Assembly: GCA_012727515.1 (NCBI GenBank)
Contig: JAAYGZ010000022.1
Location: 1 to 7,749 of the forward strand
Direction: 5' to 3'
DNA length: 7,749 bases
From: Desulfovibrionales bacterium
Lineage (GTDB): Bacteria > Desulfobacterota > Desulfovibrionia > Desulfovibrionales > Desulfomicrobiaceae
Shown here: one piece after another, positions 1-5,192 of the stretch
Layout: every line of letters begins with the position of its first letter
How positions within the stretch are numbered: the stretch's first letter is position 1
Position numbers and translations under genes: made by a program
Notes under the pieces: model-generated
Database searches by the model: none
Told to the model about the DNA's origin: nothing
The model's input: the letters and a program-made list of their open reading frames with translations, nothing else

Positions 1-2173
1 ACCTCCGGCTGTGCAGGTAAAAGTTATTTCTCGTCCCAAAATTGTCGAATTTCCAGATACCCGCCCCAGCGAAGCGCCTGCCAGGCCCCTGGGACCAGCG
101 GGATATACTCCGCGTCCTGCCGGACCAGGAGCTGCTCGTCCATATGCCCCGCGTCCGGCAGGGGCTGAGCGCCCACATGCTCCTGCAGCGCGTCCAGACG
201 GACCAGGGCGTCCACCAGTCAGTCCTGCTGCGGAACCAAGTCGTGATACGTCGCGTAACAAAAAGAAAAAAGGACGGCGTACTGTTGATGCGGCTGATCT
301 GTATCGCAAGGAAGAATTTTCACTGGGCAAGGGAAAAAAAGCGCAGCGTGCTGAGGCTCGACGCGCAGGCAAGGGTGGATACCATGATGGCGGGGCAATG
401 ACGCAGCCGCTCAAGGCATCCAAACGGAAAATTCGCGTTGAAGATACGATCAGGCTCGCAGATCTGGCCCATCAGATGGGAGTAAAGGCCCAGGATCTGA
501 TCAAGGCCCTGTTCAGCATGGGCGTTATGGCGACTATCAACCAGGCCCTGGATTTTGACACTGCGCTTCTGGTGGCCTCTGAATTTCATTATGAAGTAGA
601 AAAGGTTGGTTTTTCCGAAGACGAATTTATTCTGCCTAAAGAAGCAGACAAGGCAGAAGATTTAAAGCCGCGTCCGCCTGTGGTGACCATCATGGGCCAT
701 GTTGATCATGGCAAGACCTCTTTGTTGGATGCCATTCGCAGCACCAGCGTGGCCACTGGTGAGGCTGGCGGTATTACCCAGCACATTGGTGCCTACCATG
801 TAACAACGCATCGCGGCGAAGTTGTTTTTCTGGATACGCCTGGCCACGAAGCATTTACGACCATGCGTGCCCGAGGAGCCAAGGTGACGGATATTGTTGT
901 CTTGGTTGTGGCTGCAGATGACGGGGTCATGGAACAGACCCGTGAGGCAGTGAGCCACTCCAAGGCCGCAGGCGTACCTATTGTGGTGGCCGTCAATAAA
1001 ATTGACAAAGACACTGCTGATCCGGATCGTATTAAACGCGAATTGTCTGATCTGGGGCTTATGCCCGAAGATTGGGGCGGTGAGACAATTTATGCCCATG
1101 TCTCGGCCAAAAAGCGTATTGGTCTGGACGAACTGCTTGAGCTTATCCTGTTGCAGGCAGAAGTGCTGGATTTGCGGGCTAACCCTGATAAACCTGGCCG
1201 AGGACATATTGTTGAAGCCAGGCTGGACAAGGGCCGTGGACCTGTGGGCACCGTGCTTATCCAGGAAGGGCAGATCAACCAGGGCGATGCCTTTGTCTGT
1301 GGGCTGATCAGCGGCAAGGTGCGCGCCATGTTTGATGACCAGGGCCGTCAGATTAAAACTGCCGGGCCGGCGATTCCAACTGAAATTCAGGGCTTTGAGT
1401 CTATTCCTGAAGCTGGCGATGAGTTTGTCATTGTCAAAGATGAAAAAGTTGCCCGCAAAATTGCAGAAGACAGACGTATCAAGCACCGTGAGCGAGAGCT
1501 GGCCAAGGAATCCAAGGTTACTCTGGAAAGTTTCCTCAAGACCAAGGTTGGCGAAGAAGCCCAGACCTTAAACCTGCTGGTCAAGGCAGATGTGCAAGGC
1601 TCTTTGGAAGCTGTGTCTGAAGCATTGCACAAGCTGTCCACTGATGAAGTCAAGATCAGTCTTGTTCATGGCGGCGCTGGTGCGATAACAGAATCTGATA
1701 TTCTGCTGGCTTCTGCCTCAGGCGCAATTATCATTGGATTTAATATCCGACCCACAGCTAAAATCAAAGATATTGCTGAACAGGAAAAAGTGGATATCCG
1801 CTTTTACGATATTATCTACAAGCTGGTGGATGATATTAAGGCCGCCATGTCTGGTATGCTGTCACCTGATATCAAAGAAGTGTATCTTGGTCAGGCTGAT
1901 GTGCAGCAGACTTTCAGTGTTCCCAAGGTCGGCACTATTGCCGGATGTATGGTCAGTGATGGTAAACTCAAGCGCAACGCGAATATTCGTTTACTGCGTG
2001 ATGGCGTGGTTATTTACACCGGCAAATTGTCATCCCTGAAGCGCTTCAAGGACGATGCTCGCGAAGTGGCCAAAGGATATGAGTGTGGCGCTGGCCTGGA
2101 AAACTTCAATGATGTTAAAGTGGGTGATATTATTGAAGCCTTTGAGCACGTTGAAGAGGCGCGGACCATCTAG
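1..2173 (+). CDS. infB: Translation initiation factor IF-2 (5'-truncated by window edge)
   Basis: IF-2 is the GTPase that brings formyl-Met-tRNA to the 30S subunit and promotes 50S joining. The frame is open from base 2 with Pro/Ala codons before the GTG at 11, and no Shine-Dalgarno precedes that GTG, so the true start lies upstream. Residues are numbered here from the GTG. A Pro/Ala/Arg/Gly-rich linker (about 8-80) is followed by a Lys/Arg-rich segment (82-122) and an IF2_N-type domain (about 141-197). The G domain follows: G1 GHVDHGKT at 229-236, G2 GGITQHIGA at 253-261, G3 DTPGH at 275-279, G4 NKID at 329-332 and G5 SAK at 365-367. From G1 to the C-terminus it is about 492 residues, as in E. 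coli IF-2 (about 493), so the catalytic and tRNA-binding part is complete. The stop is TAG, and the next gene starts 11 nt later. Confidence 0.97.
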   Translation, partial: PPAVQVKVISRPKIVEFPDTRPSEAPARPLGPAGYTPRPAGPGAARPYAPRPAGAERPHAPAARPDGPGRPPVSPAAEPSRDTSRNKKKKGRRTVDAADLYRKEEFSLGKGKKAQRAEARRAGKGGYHDGGAMTQPLKASKRKIRVEDTIRLADLAHQMGVKAQDLIKALFSMGVMATINQALDFDTALLVASEFHYEVEKVGFSEDEFILPKEADKAEDLKPRPPVVTIMGHVDHGKTSLLDAIRSTSVATGEAGGITQHIGAYHVTTHRGEVVFLDTPGHEAFTTMRARGAKVTDIVVLVVAADDGVMEQTREAVSHSKAAGVPIVVAVNKIDKDTADPDRIKRELSDLGLMPEDWGGETIYAHVSAKKRIGLDELLELILLQAEVLDLRANPDKPGRGHIVEARLDKGRGPVGTVLIQEGQINQGDAFVCGLISGKVRAMFDDQGRQIKTAGPAIPTEIQGFESIPEAGDEFVIVKDEKVARKIAEDRRIKHRERELAKESKVTLESFLKTKVGEEAQTLNLLVKADVQGSLEAVSEALHKLSTDEVKISLVHGGAGAITESDILLASASGAIIIGFNIRPTAKIKDIAEQEKVDIRFYDIIYKLVDDIKAAMSGMLSPDIKEVYLGQADVQQTFSVPKVGTIAGCMVSDGKLKRNANIRLLRDGVVIYTGKLSSLKRFKDDAREVAKGYECGAGLENFNDVKVGDIIEAFEHVEEARTI
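113..229 (+). repeat. Three degenerate 39-bp (13-codon) tandem units in the IF-2 linker
   Basis: Three consecutive 39-bp units start at 113, 152 and 191, each opening with cgtcc and encoding Arg-Pro. In protein they begin RPAGPG, RPAGAE and RPDGPG, at residues 35, 48 and 61 counted from the GTG at 11. Units 1 and 2 also share an ARPYAP/ERPHAP core offset by one residue. Codons differ between units, so the duplication is old or the pattern is kept by selection on composition. The segment is low-complexity and probably disordered. It forms part of the poorly conserved N-terminal region of IF-2. Confidence 0.6.
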
Positions 2174-2184
2174 GCGCAATCGCT

Positions 2185-2472
2185 ATGATTATTGGGTCGC
2201 TGCGACTGGAATTCAGGCTGCATGGCGTTTTTTCCTTAAAGGAAAAGCGAAAAAGCGCCACCAGCCTGAAACAGAAATTGCGTAACACATTTAATGTGGC
2301 TGTGGCAGAGACAGAAGCCCAGGATGCCCACCATACCCTTGTTTTGGGCGTGGTCACGGTTGCCAATGACTCTGGTTTTGTACACAGTCAGCTATCCAAG
2401 GTTTTGGCCATGGTGGAAGGCACGACCGCTGACGAACTTGTTCATGCAGATATGGAAATTTTTGGAGCGTAA
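2185..2472 (+). CDS. ylxP: DUF503 / YlxP family protein
   Basis: This is a 95-residue protein of the DUF503 family, known as YlxP in Bacillus, where it also lies between infB and rbfA. Family signatures visible are the opening MIIGSLRLEFRLHGVFSLKEKR, followed by an NVAVAE segment near residue 36 and a later QLSKVLAMVE stretch. The length is typical of the family. No catalytic motif, signal peptide or membrane segment is seen. The biochemical role is not established as far as I know; the position in a ribosome-maturation operon suggests an accessory role in translation, which is inference. The start ATG follows the infB stop by 11 nt and has no strong Shine-Dalgarno, so expression probably depends on coupling to infB. 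The stop is TAA, 8 nt before rbfA. Confidence 0.92.
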   Translation: MIIGSLRLEFRLHGVFSLKEKRKSATSLKQKLRNTFNVAVAETEAQDAHHTLVLGVVTVANDSGFVHSQLSKVLAMVEGTTADELVHADMEIFGA

Positions 2473-2480
2473 AAACAACT

Positions 2481-2825
2481 ATGCGCAGAAACAACTCTCG
2501 CCGGGCCACGCAGATGGCAGACCAAATCATGCATGTTCTGAGTACAGTCATTGTGCAGGAGCTGGAGGAGCCAGCCTTGCAGTTATTGACAGTGACGGGA
2601 GTGCGCTTGAACCGGGATTTCAGCATAGCTGAAGTTCTGTACACCCATATTCGTGGACGCACTGCAGAGCCAGAAATTGACCAGGCTTTGCAGCGTGCCA
2701 AGGGTTATCTCCGTACCCGGTTGGGAAAGGAACTGAAGCTGCGGGGTATTCCGGATTTGCGTTTTCACTGGGATACCTTTCTGGAGGACATGGTCTATGA
2801 TGCCCCCCCTGAAACGGATCGCTGA
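2481..2825 (+). CDS. rbfA: 30S ribosome-binding factor RbfA
   Basis: RbfA binds immature 30S particles near the 16S rRNA 5' helix and supports late 30S maturation; in E. coli it is needed for growth in the cold. The 114-residue protein has the usual single KH-like layout. An Arg-rich N-terminus and helix (MADQIMHVLSTVIVQEL) come first, then the strand pair VTGVRLNRDFSIAEVLYT, then the C-terminal AKGYLRTRLGKELKLRGIPDLRF block. Those last two blocks are the family hallmarks. GGAG at 2464-2467 lies 13 nt upstream of the ATG, longer than ideal, which suggests coupling to ylxP termination at 2472. The last 29 nt overlap the start of nrnA. It has no long C-terminal extension beyond the KH-like domain. 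Confidence 0.95.
   Translation: MRRNNSRRATQMADQIMHVLSTVIVQELEEPALQLLTVTGVRLNRDFSIAEVLYTHIRGRTAEPEIDQALQRAKGYLRTRLGKELKLRGIPDLRFHWDTFLEDMVYDAPPETDR
2783..2788 (+). promoter_or_regulatory. Shine-Dalgarno for nrnA inside rbfA
   Basis: GGAGGA lies within the rbfA coding region, 8 nt before the ATG at 2797. It supports starting nrnA inside rbfA and explains how the overlapping gene can be initiated by ribosomes finishing rbfA. A second ATG at 2800 is also in frame, one codon later. Confidence 0.75.
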
Positions 2826-3765
2826 GTATATCCGCGCTACAGATAATTTTTTGATTACAACCCATGTGGCTCCGGATGGTGACGCGCTGGGGTCCATGTT
2901 TGCTATGGCCGAGATTTTGGCCATACTGGGCAAACACGCGGTGATGTTTAATGAATCCGGGCTGCCAGATCGTTTTGCCTGGATTGGTTCAGGCCAGACC
3001 ATTTTAACGGAACTGCCTGCCGCAGAGCCTGATGTGATTATTGTTTTAGATTGTGGCGACAGAGAGCGAGCCGGAACAGCCATTCTTCCGTGGCTTGGCT
3101 CCAAGCCTGTCATCAACATTGATCACCATCTGGCAAATCCTTTGTTTGGTACGTTGAACTGGGTAGAGCAGCGAACCTCTTCGGTGGGAGAGTTGGTCGG
3201 GCGTTTGGCACAGGAGCTGGGCATTCCTTTGGTGGGTATGCTGGGGCAATATATTTACCTGGCTCTTATTTCAGATACCGGCAATTTTTGTTTTAATAAT
3301 ACCCGGCCAGAAACACTGGAAATGGCGGCAGAAATTTTGCGCATGGGCTTGTTGCCAGGGCCATTTCACGAGCATCGCCAATCCACTGGCACACTCAATC
3401 AACTGCAAATGCGCGGTACGGTTTTGCAGGAAGCGCGTTTATATGCTGATGGCAGGATCGGCCTGATCAGTTTTTCCCGTGATTTGTTTGAACGCACCAG
3501 CACAGGACCAGAAGATACAGAAGGTCTGGTCAACGCCGTGCTCTATATTCAGGACGTGCAAGTGGCAATTAGTGTGCGGGAAGAGGAGCAGGGCATTAAG
3601 TTTTCCCTGCGTTCCAAGGGCAGCATCAATGTCCAGGCCGTGGCAGCATCTTTTGGCGGCGGCGGGCATCGTAATGCTGCTGGTGGCATTCTGGACGTGG
3701 ACATGGAGTCTGCCCAGAACAGTCTGGTCCAGGCAGTGACCAAGGCCATCCACGAGGCCCTATGA
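2797..3765 (+). CDS. nrnA: DHH/DHHA1 phosphodiesterase, NrnA-type (nanoRNase / pAp phosphatase)
   Basis: NrnA-type enzymes are Mn-dependent phosphodiesterases that hydrolyse 2-5 nt RNA fragments to mononucleotides and often dephosphorylate pAp. The 322-residue protein shows all the DHH motifs: HVAPDGDALGS (23-33), VLDCGD (83-88), DHH (109-111) and the ISDTGNF block with Asp160. The C-terminal DHHA1 domain has the substrate-binding FGGGGHRNAAGG motif at 286-297. The length matches the roughly 310-330 residues usual for the family, and no metal-binding residue appears lost. The start is set by a good Shine-Dalgarno inside rbfA, giving a 29-nt overlap. The stop TGA overlaps the truB ATG as ATGA. 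Placement between rbfA and truB is common in Gram-positives and deltaproteobacteria. Whether it prefers nanoRNA, pAp or cyclic dinucleotide products cannot be read from sequence. Confidence 0.94.
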   Translation: MMPPLKRIAEYIRATDNFLITTHVAPDGDALGSMFAMAEILAILGKHAVMFNESGLPDRFAWIGSGQTILTELPAAEPDVIIVLDCGDRERAGTAILPWLGSKPVINIDHHLANPLFGTLNWVEQRTSSVGELVGRLAQELGIPLVGMLGQYIYLALISDTGNFCFNNTRPETLEMAAEILRMGLLPGPFHEHRQSTGTLNQLQMRGTVLQEARLYADGRIGLISFSRDLFERTSTGPEDTEGLVNAVLYIQDVQVAISVREEEQGIKFSLRSKGSINVQAVAASFGGGGHRNAAGGILDVDMESAQNSLVQAVTKAIHEAL

Positions 3766-4685
3766 CCAAGCGCCCATCATTGACCCAGCGTGACGGCGTG
3801 CTTGTCCTGCATAAGCCAGGCGGGCTGACCTCCACAGATTGTCTGAATCGCATCAAACGCAGGCTGGGACAGAAAAAAATAGGCCATGCCGGTACGCTGG
3901 ATCCAATGGCCACAGGTGTACTGCTGGTCCTTTTGGGCCAGGGCACGAAGCTTGCCACATATTTAAGCGCTGATCGAAAGACCTATCGCGGCACCCTGAT
4001 TCTGGGGCAGACAAGCGATACTTATGACATTCAAGGGCAGGTGCTTGCCACTCGGCCCTGGGACTCCTTGACTCCAGAAGCAGTTGCCCAGGAAGTGCTG
4101 GCCTGGAAAACCCAGACCAGCCAGGAAGTTCCGCCTGTGTCCGCAGCCAAGCATCAGGGCAAACCGCTGTATGCTCTGCACCGTGCCGGGCAGGAAACGC
4201 CGGTTAAAATAAAGGAAATTTCTATTTTTGAGGTGGAGATTCTGGCCCTGGATCTTCCACAGGTACATTTTCGAGTCACTTGTTCCGCAGGAACCTATAT
4301 CCGGTCCCTGGCCCACAGCCTGGGGATACGACTTGGGTGCGGAGCAGTGCTCAGTGAACTCGAACGGGAAGCAAGTCATCCCTTTACCCTGGCCCAGGCC
4401 CACAGTCTGGACGCAGTGCTGGAAAGTCAGGATCACTTTGCTGATCTGGTCATCCCTTTGGACATGGCTTTGCCGCATTGGCCCAAAGTCGTGCTGACCG
4501 CTGACCAGGAAACAAGTATCAAGCATGGCGGGCAACTGCCGGTTGCATTGTTTCCTGCGTATCCAGCTCTGGAAGGGGATAAGGCCTTACTGCTGACCGT
4601 AGCCAAAGCGCCTCTGGCTTTAGCAGAAGTCAAGATCCAAGATGGCATTCTGGTCTGGACAATTCTGCGTGGAGTATGGGCGTAG
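3762..4685 (+). CDS. truB: tRNA pseudouridine(55) synthase TruB
   Basis: TruB isomerises U55 in the T-arm of elongator tRNAs to pseudouridine. The 307-residue protein opens with the family motif GVLVLHKPGGLTS (12-24). Next comes GHAGTLDPMATG (41-52), in which Asp47 is the catalytic aspartate (Asp48 in E. coli) and His42 its partner. KTYRG places the active-site tyrosine at 75. The K-x-x-G-K-P-L-Y block and the CSAGTYIRSLA motif with its conserved Arg are both present. About 70 C-terminal residues probably form the PUA-like RNA-binding extension. The family LRR-type motif reads LEREAS here, a mild divergence. The start is the ATGA overlap with the nrnA stop, with GAGG 4 nt upstream, so it is translationally coupled. 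The stop is TAG, followed by a 64-nt gap to the preferred rpsO start. Confidence 0.96.
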   Translation: MTKRPSLTQRDGVLVLHKPGGLTSTDCLNRIKRRLGQKKIGHAGTLDPMATGVLLVLLGQGTKLATYLSADRKTYRGTLILGQTSDTYDIQGQVLATRPWDSLTPEAVAQEVLAWKTQTSQEVPPVSAAKHQGKPLYALHRAGQETPVKIKEISIFEVEILALDLPQVHFRVTCSAGTYIRSLAHSLGIRLGCGAVLSELEREASHPFTLAQAHSLDAVLESQDHFADLVIPLDMALPHWPKVVLTADQETSIKHGGQLPVALFPAYPALEGDKALLLTVAKAPLALAEVKIQDGILVWTILRGVWA

Positions 4686-4736
4686 TGGTTTTGAGTTCGC
4701 ACCTGGTAAGGAACATGCATCATAAAACATTAAACC

Positions 4737-4741
4737 GGAGG
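4737..4741 (+). promoter_or_regulatory. Shine-Dalgarno of rpsO (decides between two starts)
   Basis: GGAGG is only 2 nt before the ATG at 4744 but 8 nt before the in-frame GTG at 4750. Normal spacing is about 5-9 nt, so this site favours the GTG. Confidence 0.7.
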
Positions 4742-4749
4742 ATATGGCT

Positions 4750-5019
4750 GTGGTCTTAACCCCTGAACGTAAAGCGGAAATTGTCAAAACCTATGGCAAA
4801 ACAGAAACAGATACAGGCTCTCCTGAAGTGCAGATTGCTTTGCTGTCTGCCCGGATTGAATACCTGACCGCGCATTTCAAAGGCCATAAAAAAGATTTTC
4901 ATTCCCGCACAGGCTTACTCAGACTGGTTGGTAAACGCAGACAGTTGCTCAATTATTTGAAAGACAAGGATGTTCAGCGTTATCGCGATCTGATCGCCCA
5001 GCTTGGCCTGCGCAAGTAG
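4750..5019 (+). CDS. rpsO: 30S ribosomal protein S15
   Basis: S15 is a primary 16S rRNA-binding protein that organises the three-way junction of the central domain and forms bridge B4 to the 50S. Diagnostic motifs are [12 protein letters not shown], then [25 protein letters not shown], and the ending [10 protein letters not shown] place the start at GTG 4750. That gives 89 residues ([15 protein letters not shown]), matching the family's usual 89 and aligning without a gap to the E. coli N-terminus (MSLSTEAKAKIV). It also puts the GGAGG at proper distance. The alternative ATG at 4744 would add two residues (91 aa) with a 2-nt spacer. A rho-independent terminator begins 9 nt after the stop. In E. 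coli S15 represses its own translation through the leader; here a weak stem around the start is possible but unproven. Confidence 0.95.
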   Translation: MVLTPERKAEIVKTYGKTETDTGSPEVQIALLSARIEYLTAHFKGHKKDFHSRTGLLRLVGKRRQLLNYLKDKDVQRYRDLIAQLGLRK

Positions 5020-5028
5020 GCTTTTCCC

Positions 5029-5056
5029 GGCGGGGCTTTTGGCCCCGCCTTTTTTT
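5029..5056 (+). terminator. Intrinsic terminator after rpsO
   Basis: A perfect 8-bp GC stem, GGCGGGGC (5029-5036) with GCCCCGCC (5042-5049), has a 5-nt loop TTTTG and is followed directly by seven T (5050-5056). It lies 9 nt after the rpsO stop and should end or attenuate transcription before pnp. Confidence 0.93.
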
Positions 5057-5062
5057 GAACCC

Positions 5063-5168
5063 GCGTTCCAGACAGCTCGTTTTACGGTTTTGTGTTTAGT
5101 TCGTAGCGCAACACATAAAGTTGTGCCAGGCACTAAACACCAAACCCATTTGCTGTCTCCGGGAACGC
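5063..5168 (+). promoter_or_regulatory. Long imperfect hairpin in the pnp leader, candidate RNase III/PNPase control element
   Basis: About 35 base pairs can form in four nested blocks. GCGTTCC (5063-5069) pairs with GGAACGC (5162-5168). AGACAGC (5070-5076) pairs with GCTGTCT (5152-5158), after a 3-nt bulge CCG at 5159-5161. The arm 5086-5099 pairs with 5133-5146, 13 of 14 positions, the mismatch being T5091/C5141, plus T5100-A5132. GCGCAAC (5106-5112) pairs with GTTGTGC (5120-5126) around a 7-nt loop, with one G-U. An internal loop (5077-5085 against 5147-5151) and a 5-by-5 loop separate the blocks. The structure ends 14 nt before the pnp Shine-Dalgarno. In E. coli the same spot between rpsO and pnp holds a stem cut by RNase III, after which PNPase represses its own mRNA. 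The function here is inferred from position and structure only. Confidence 0.6.
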
Positions 5169-5182
5169 ACGACTCTTTTTAT

Positions 5183-5188
5183 GAGGTG
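5183..5188 (+). promoter_or_regulatory. Shine-Dalgarno of pnp (sets the start at 5193)
   Basis: GAGGTG lies 4 nt before the ATG at 5193 (6 nt counted from its AGG). Neither the ATG at 5181 nor the upstream ATG at 5121 has a comparable site, so translation most likely starts at 5193. Confidence 0.75.
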
Positions 5189-5192
5189 CTTT

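Noticed and set aside
11..13. GTG as the true start of infB
   Set aside because: There is no Shine-Dalgarno, the frame stays open with Pro-Pro-Ala before it, and IF-2 proteins normally have a longer N-terminal region. It is more likely an internal Val codon; internal initiation as in E. coli infB cannot be excluded but has no support here.
662..1486. A 274-codon open frame on the minus strand opposite infB
   Set aside because: It lies wholly across the conserved IF-2 GTPase domain, its translation resembles no family I recognise, and it has no ribosome-binding context. It is a by-product of infB codon use.
2229..2247. Small A/T-rich hairpin (TTTTCC, 5-nt loop, GGAAAA) early in ylxP
   Set aside because: It encodes the conserved FSLKEK part of the DUF503 motif, so the complementarity is explained by the coding sequence.
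3439..3753. Open frames on the minus strand opposite the 3' part of nrnA
   Set aside because: They are shadows of the DHHA1-coding region, with no recognisable domain and no initiation signal.
4691..4726. Promoter for rpsO between truB and rpsO (TTGAGT at 4691-4696, CATAAA at 4721-4726)
   Set aside because: The spacer is 24 nt, too long for a sigma-70 type promoter, and no better -10 is found at 16-18 nt. E. coli does have a promoter here, so one may exist that I cannot recognise.
5121..5192. Upstream in-frame starts for pnp at ATG 5121 and ATG 5181
   Set aside because: The added residues (MCQALNTKPICC...) have no counterpart in PNPase, 5121 lies inside the inverted repeat, and only the ATG at 5193 has a properly spaced Shine-Dalgarno and the expected N-terminus.
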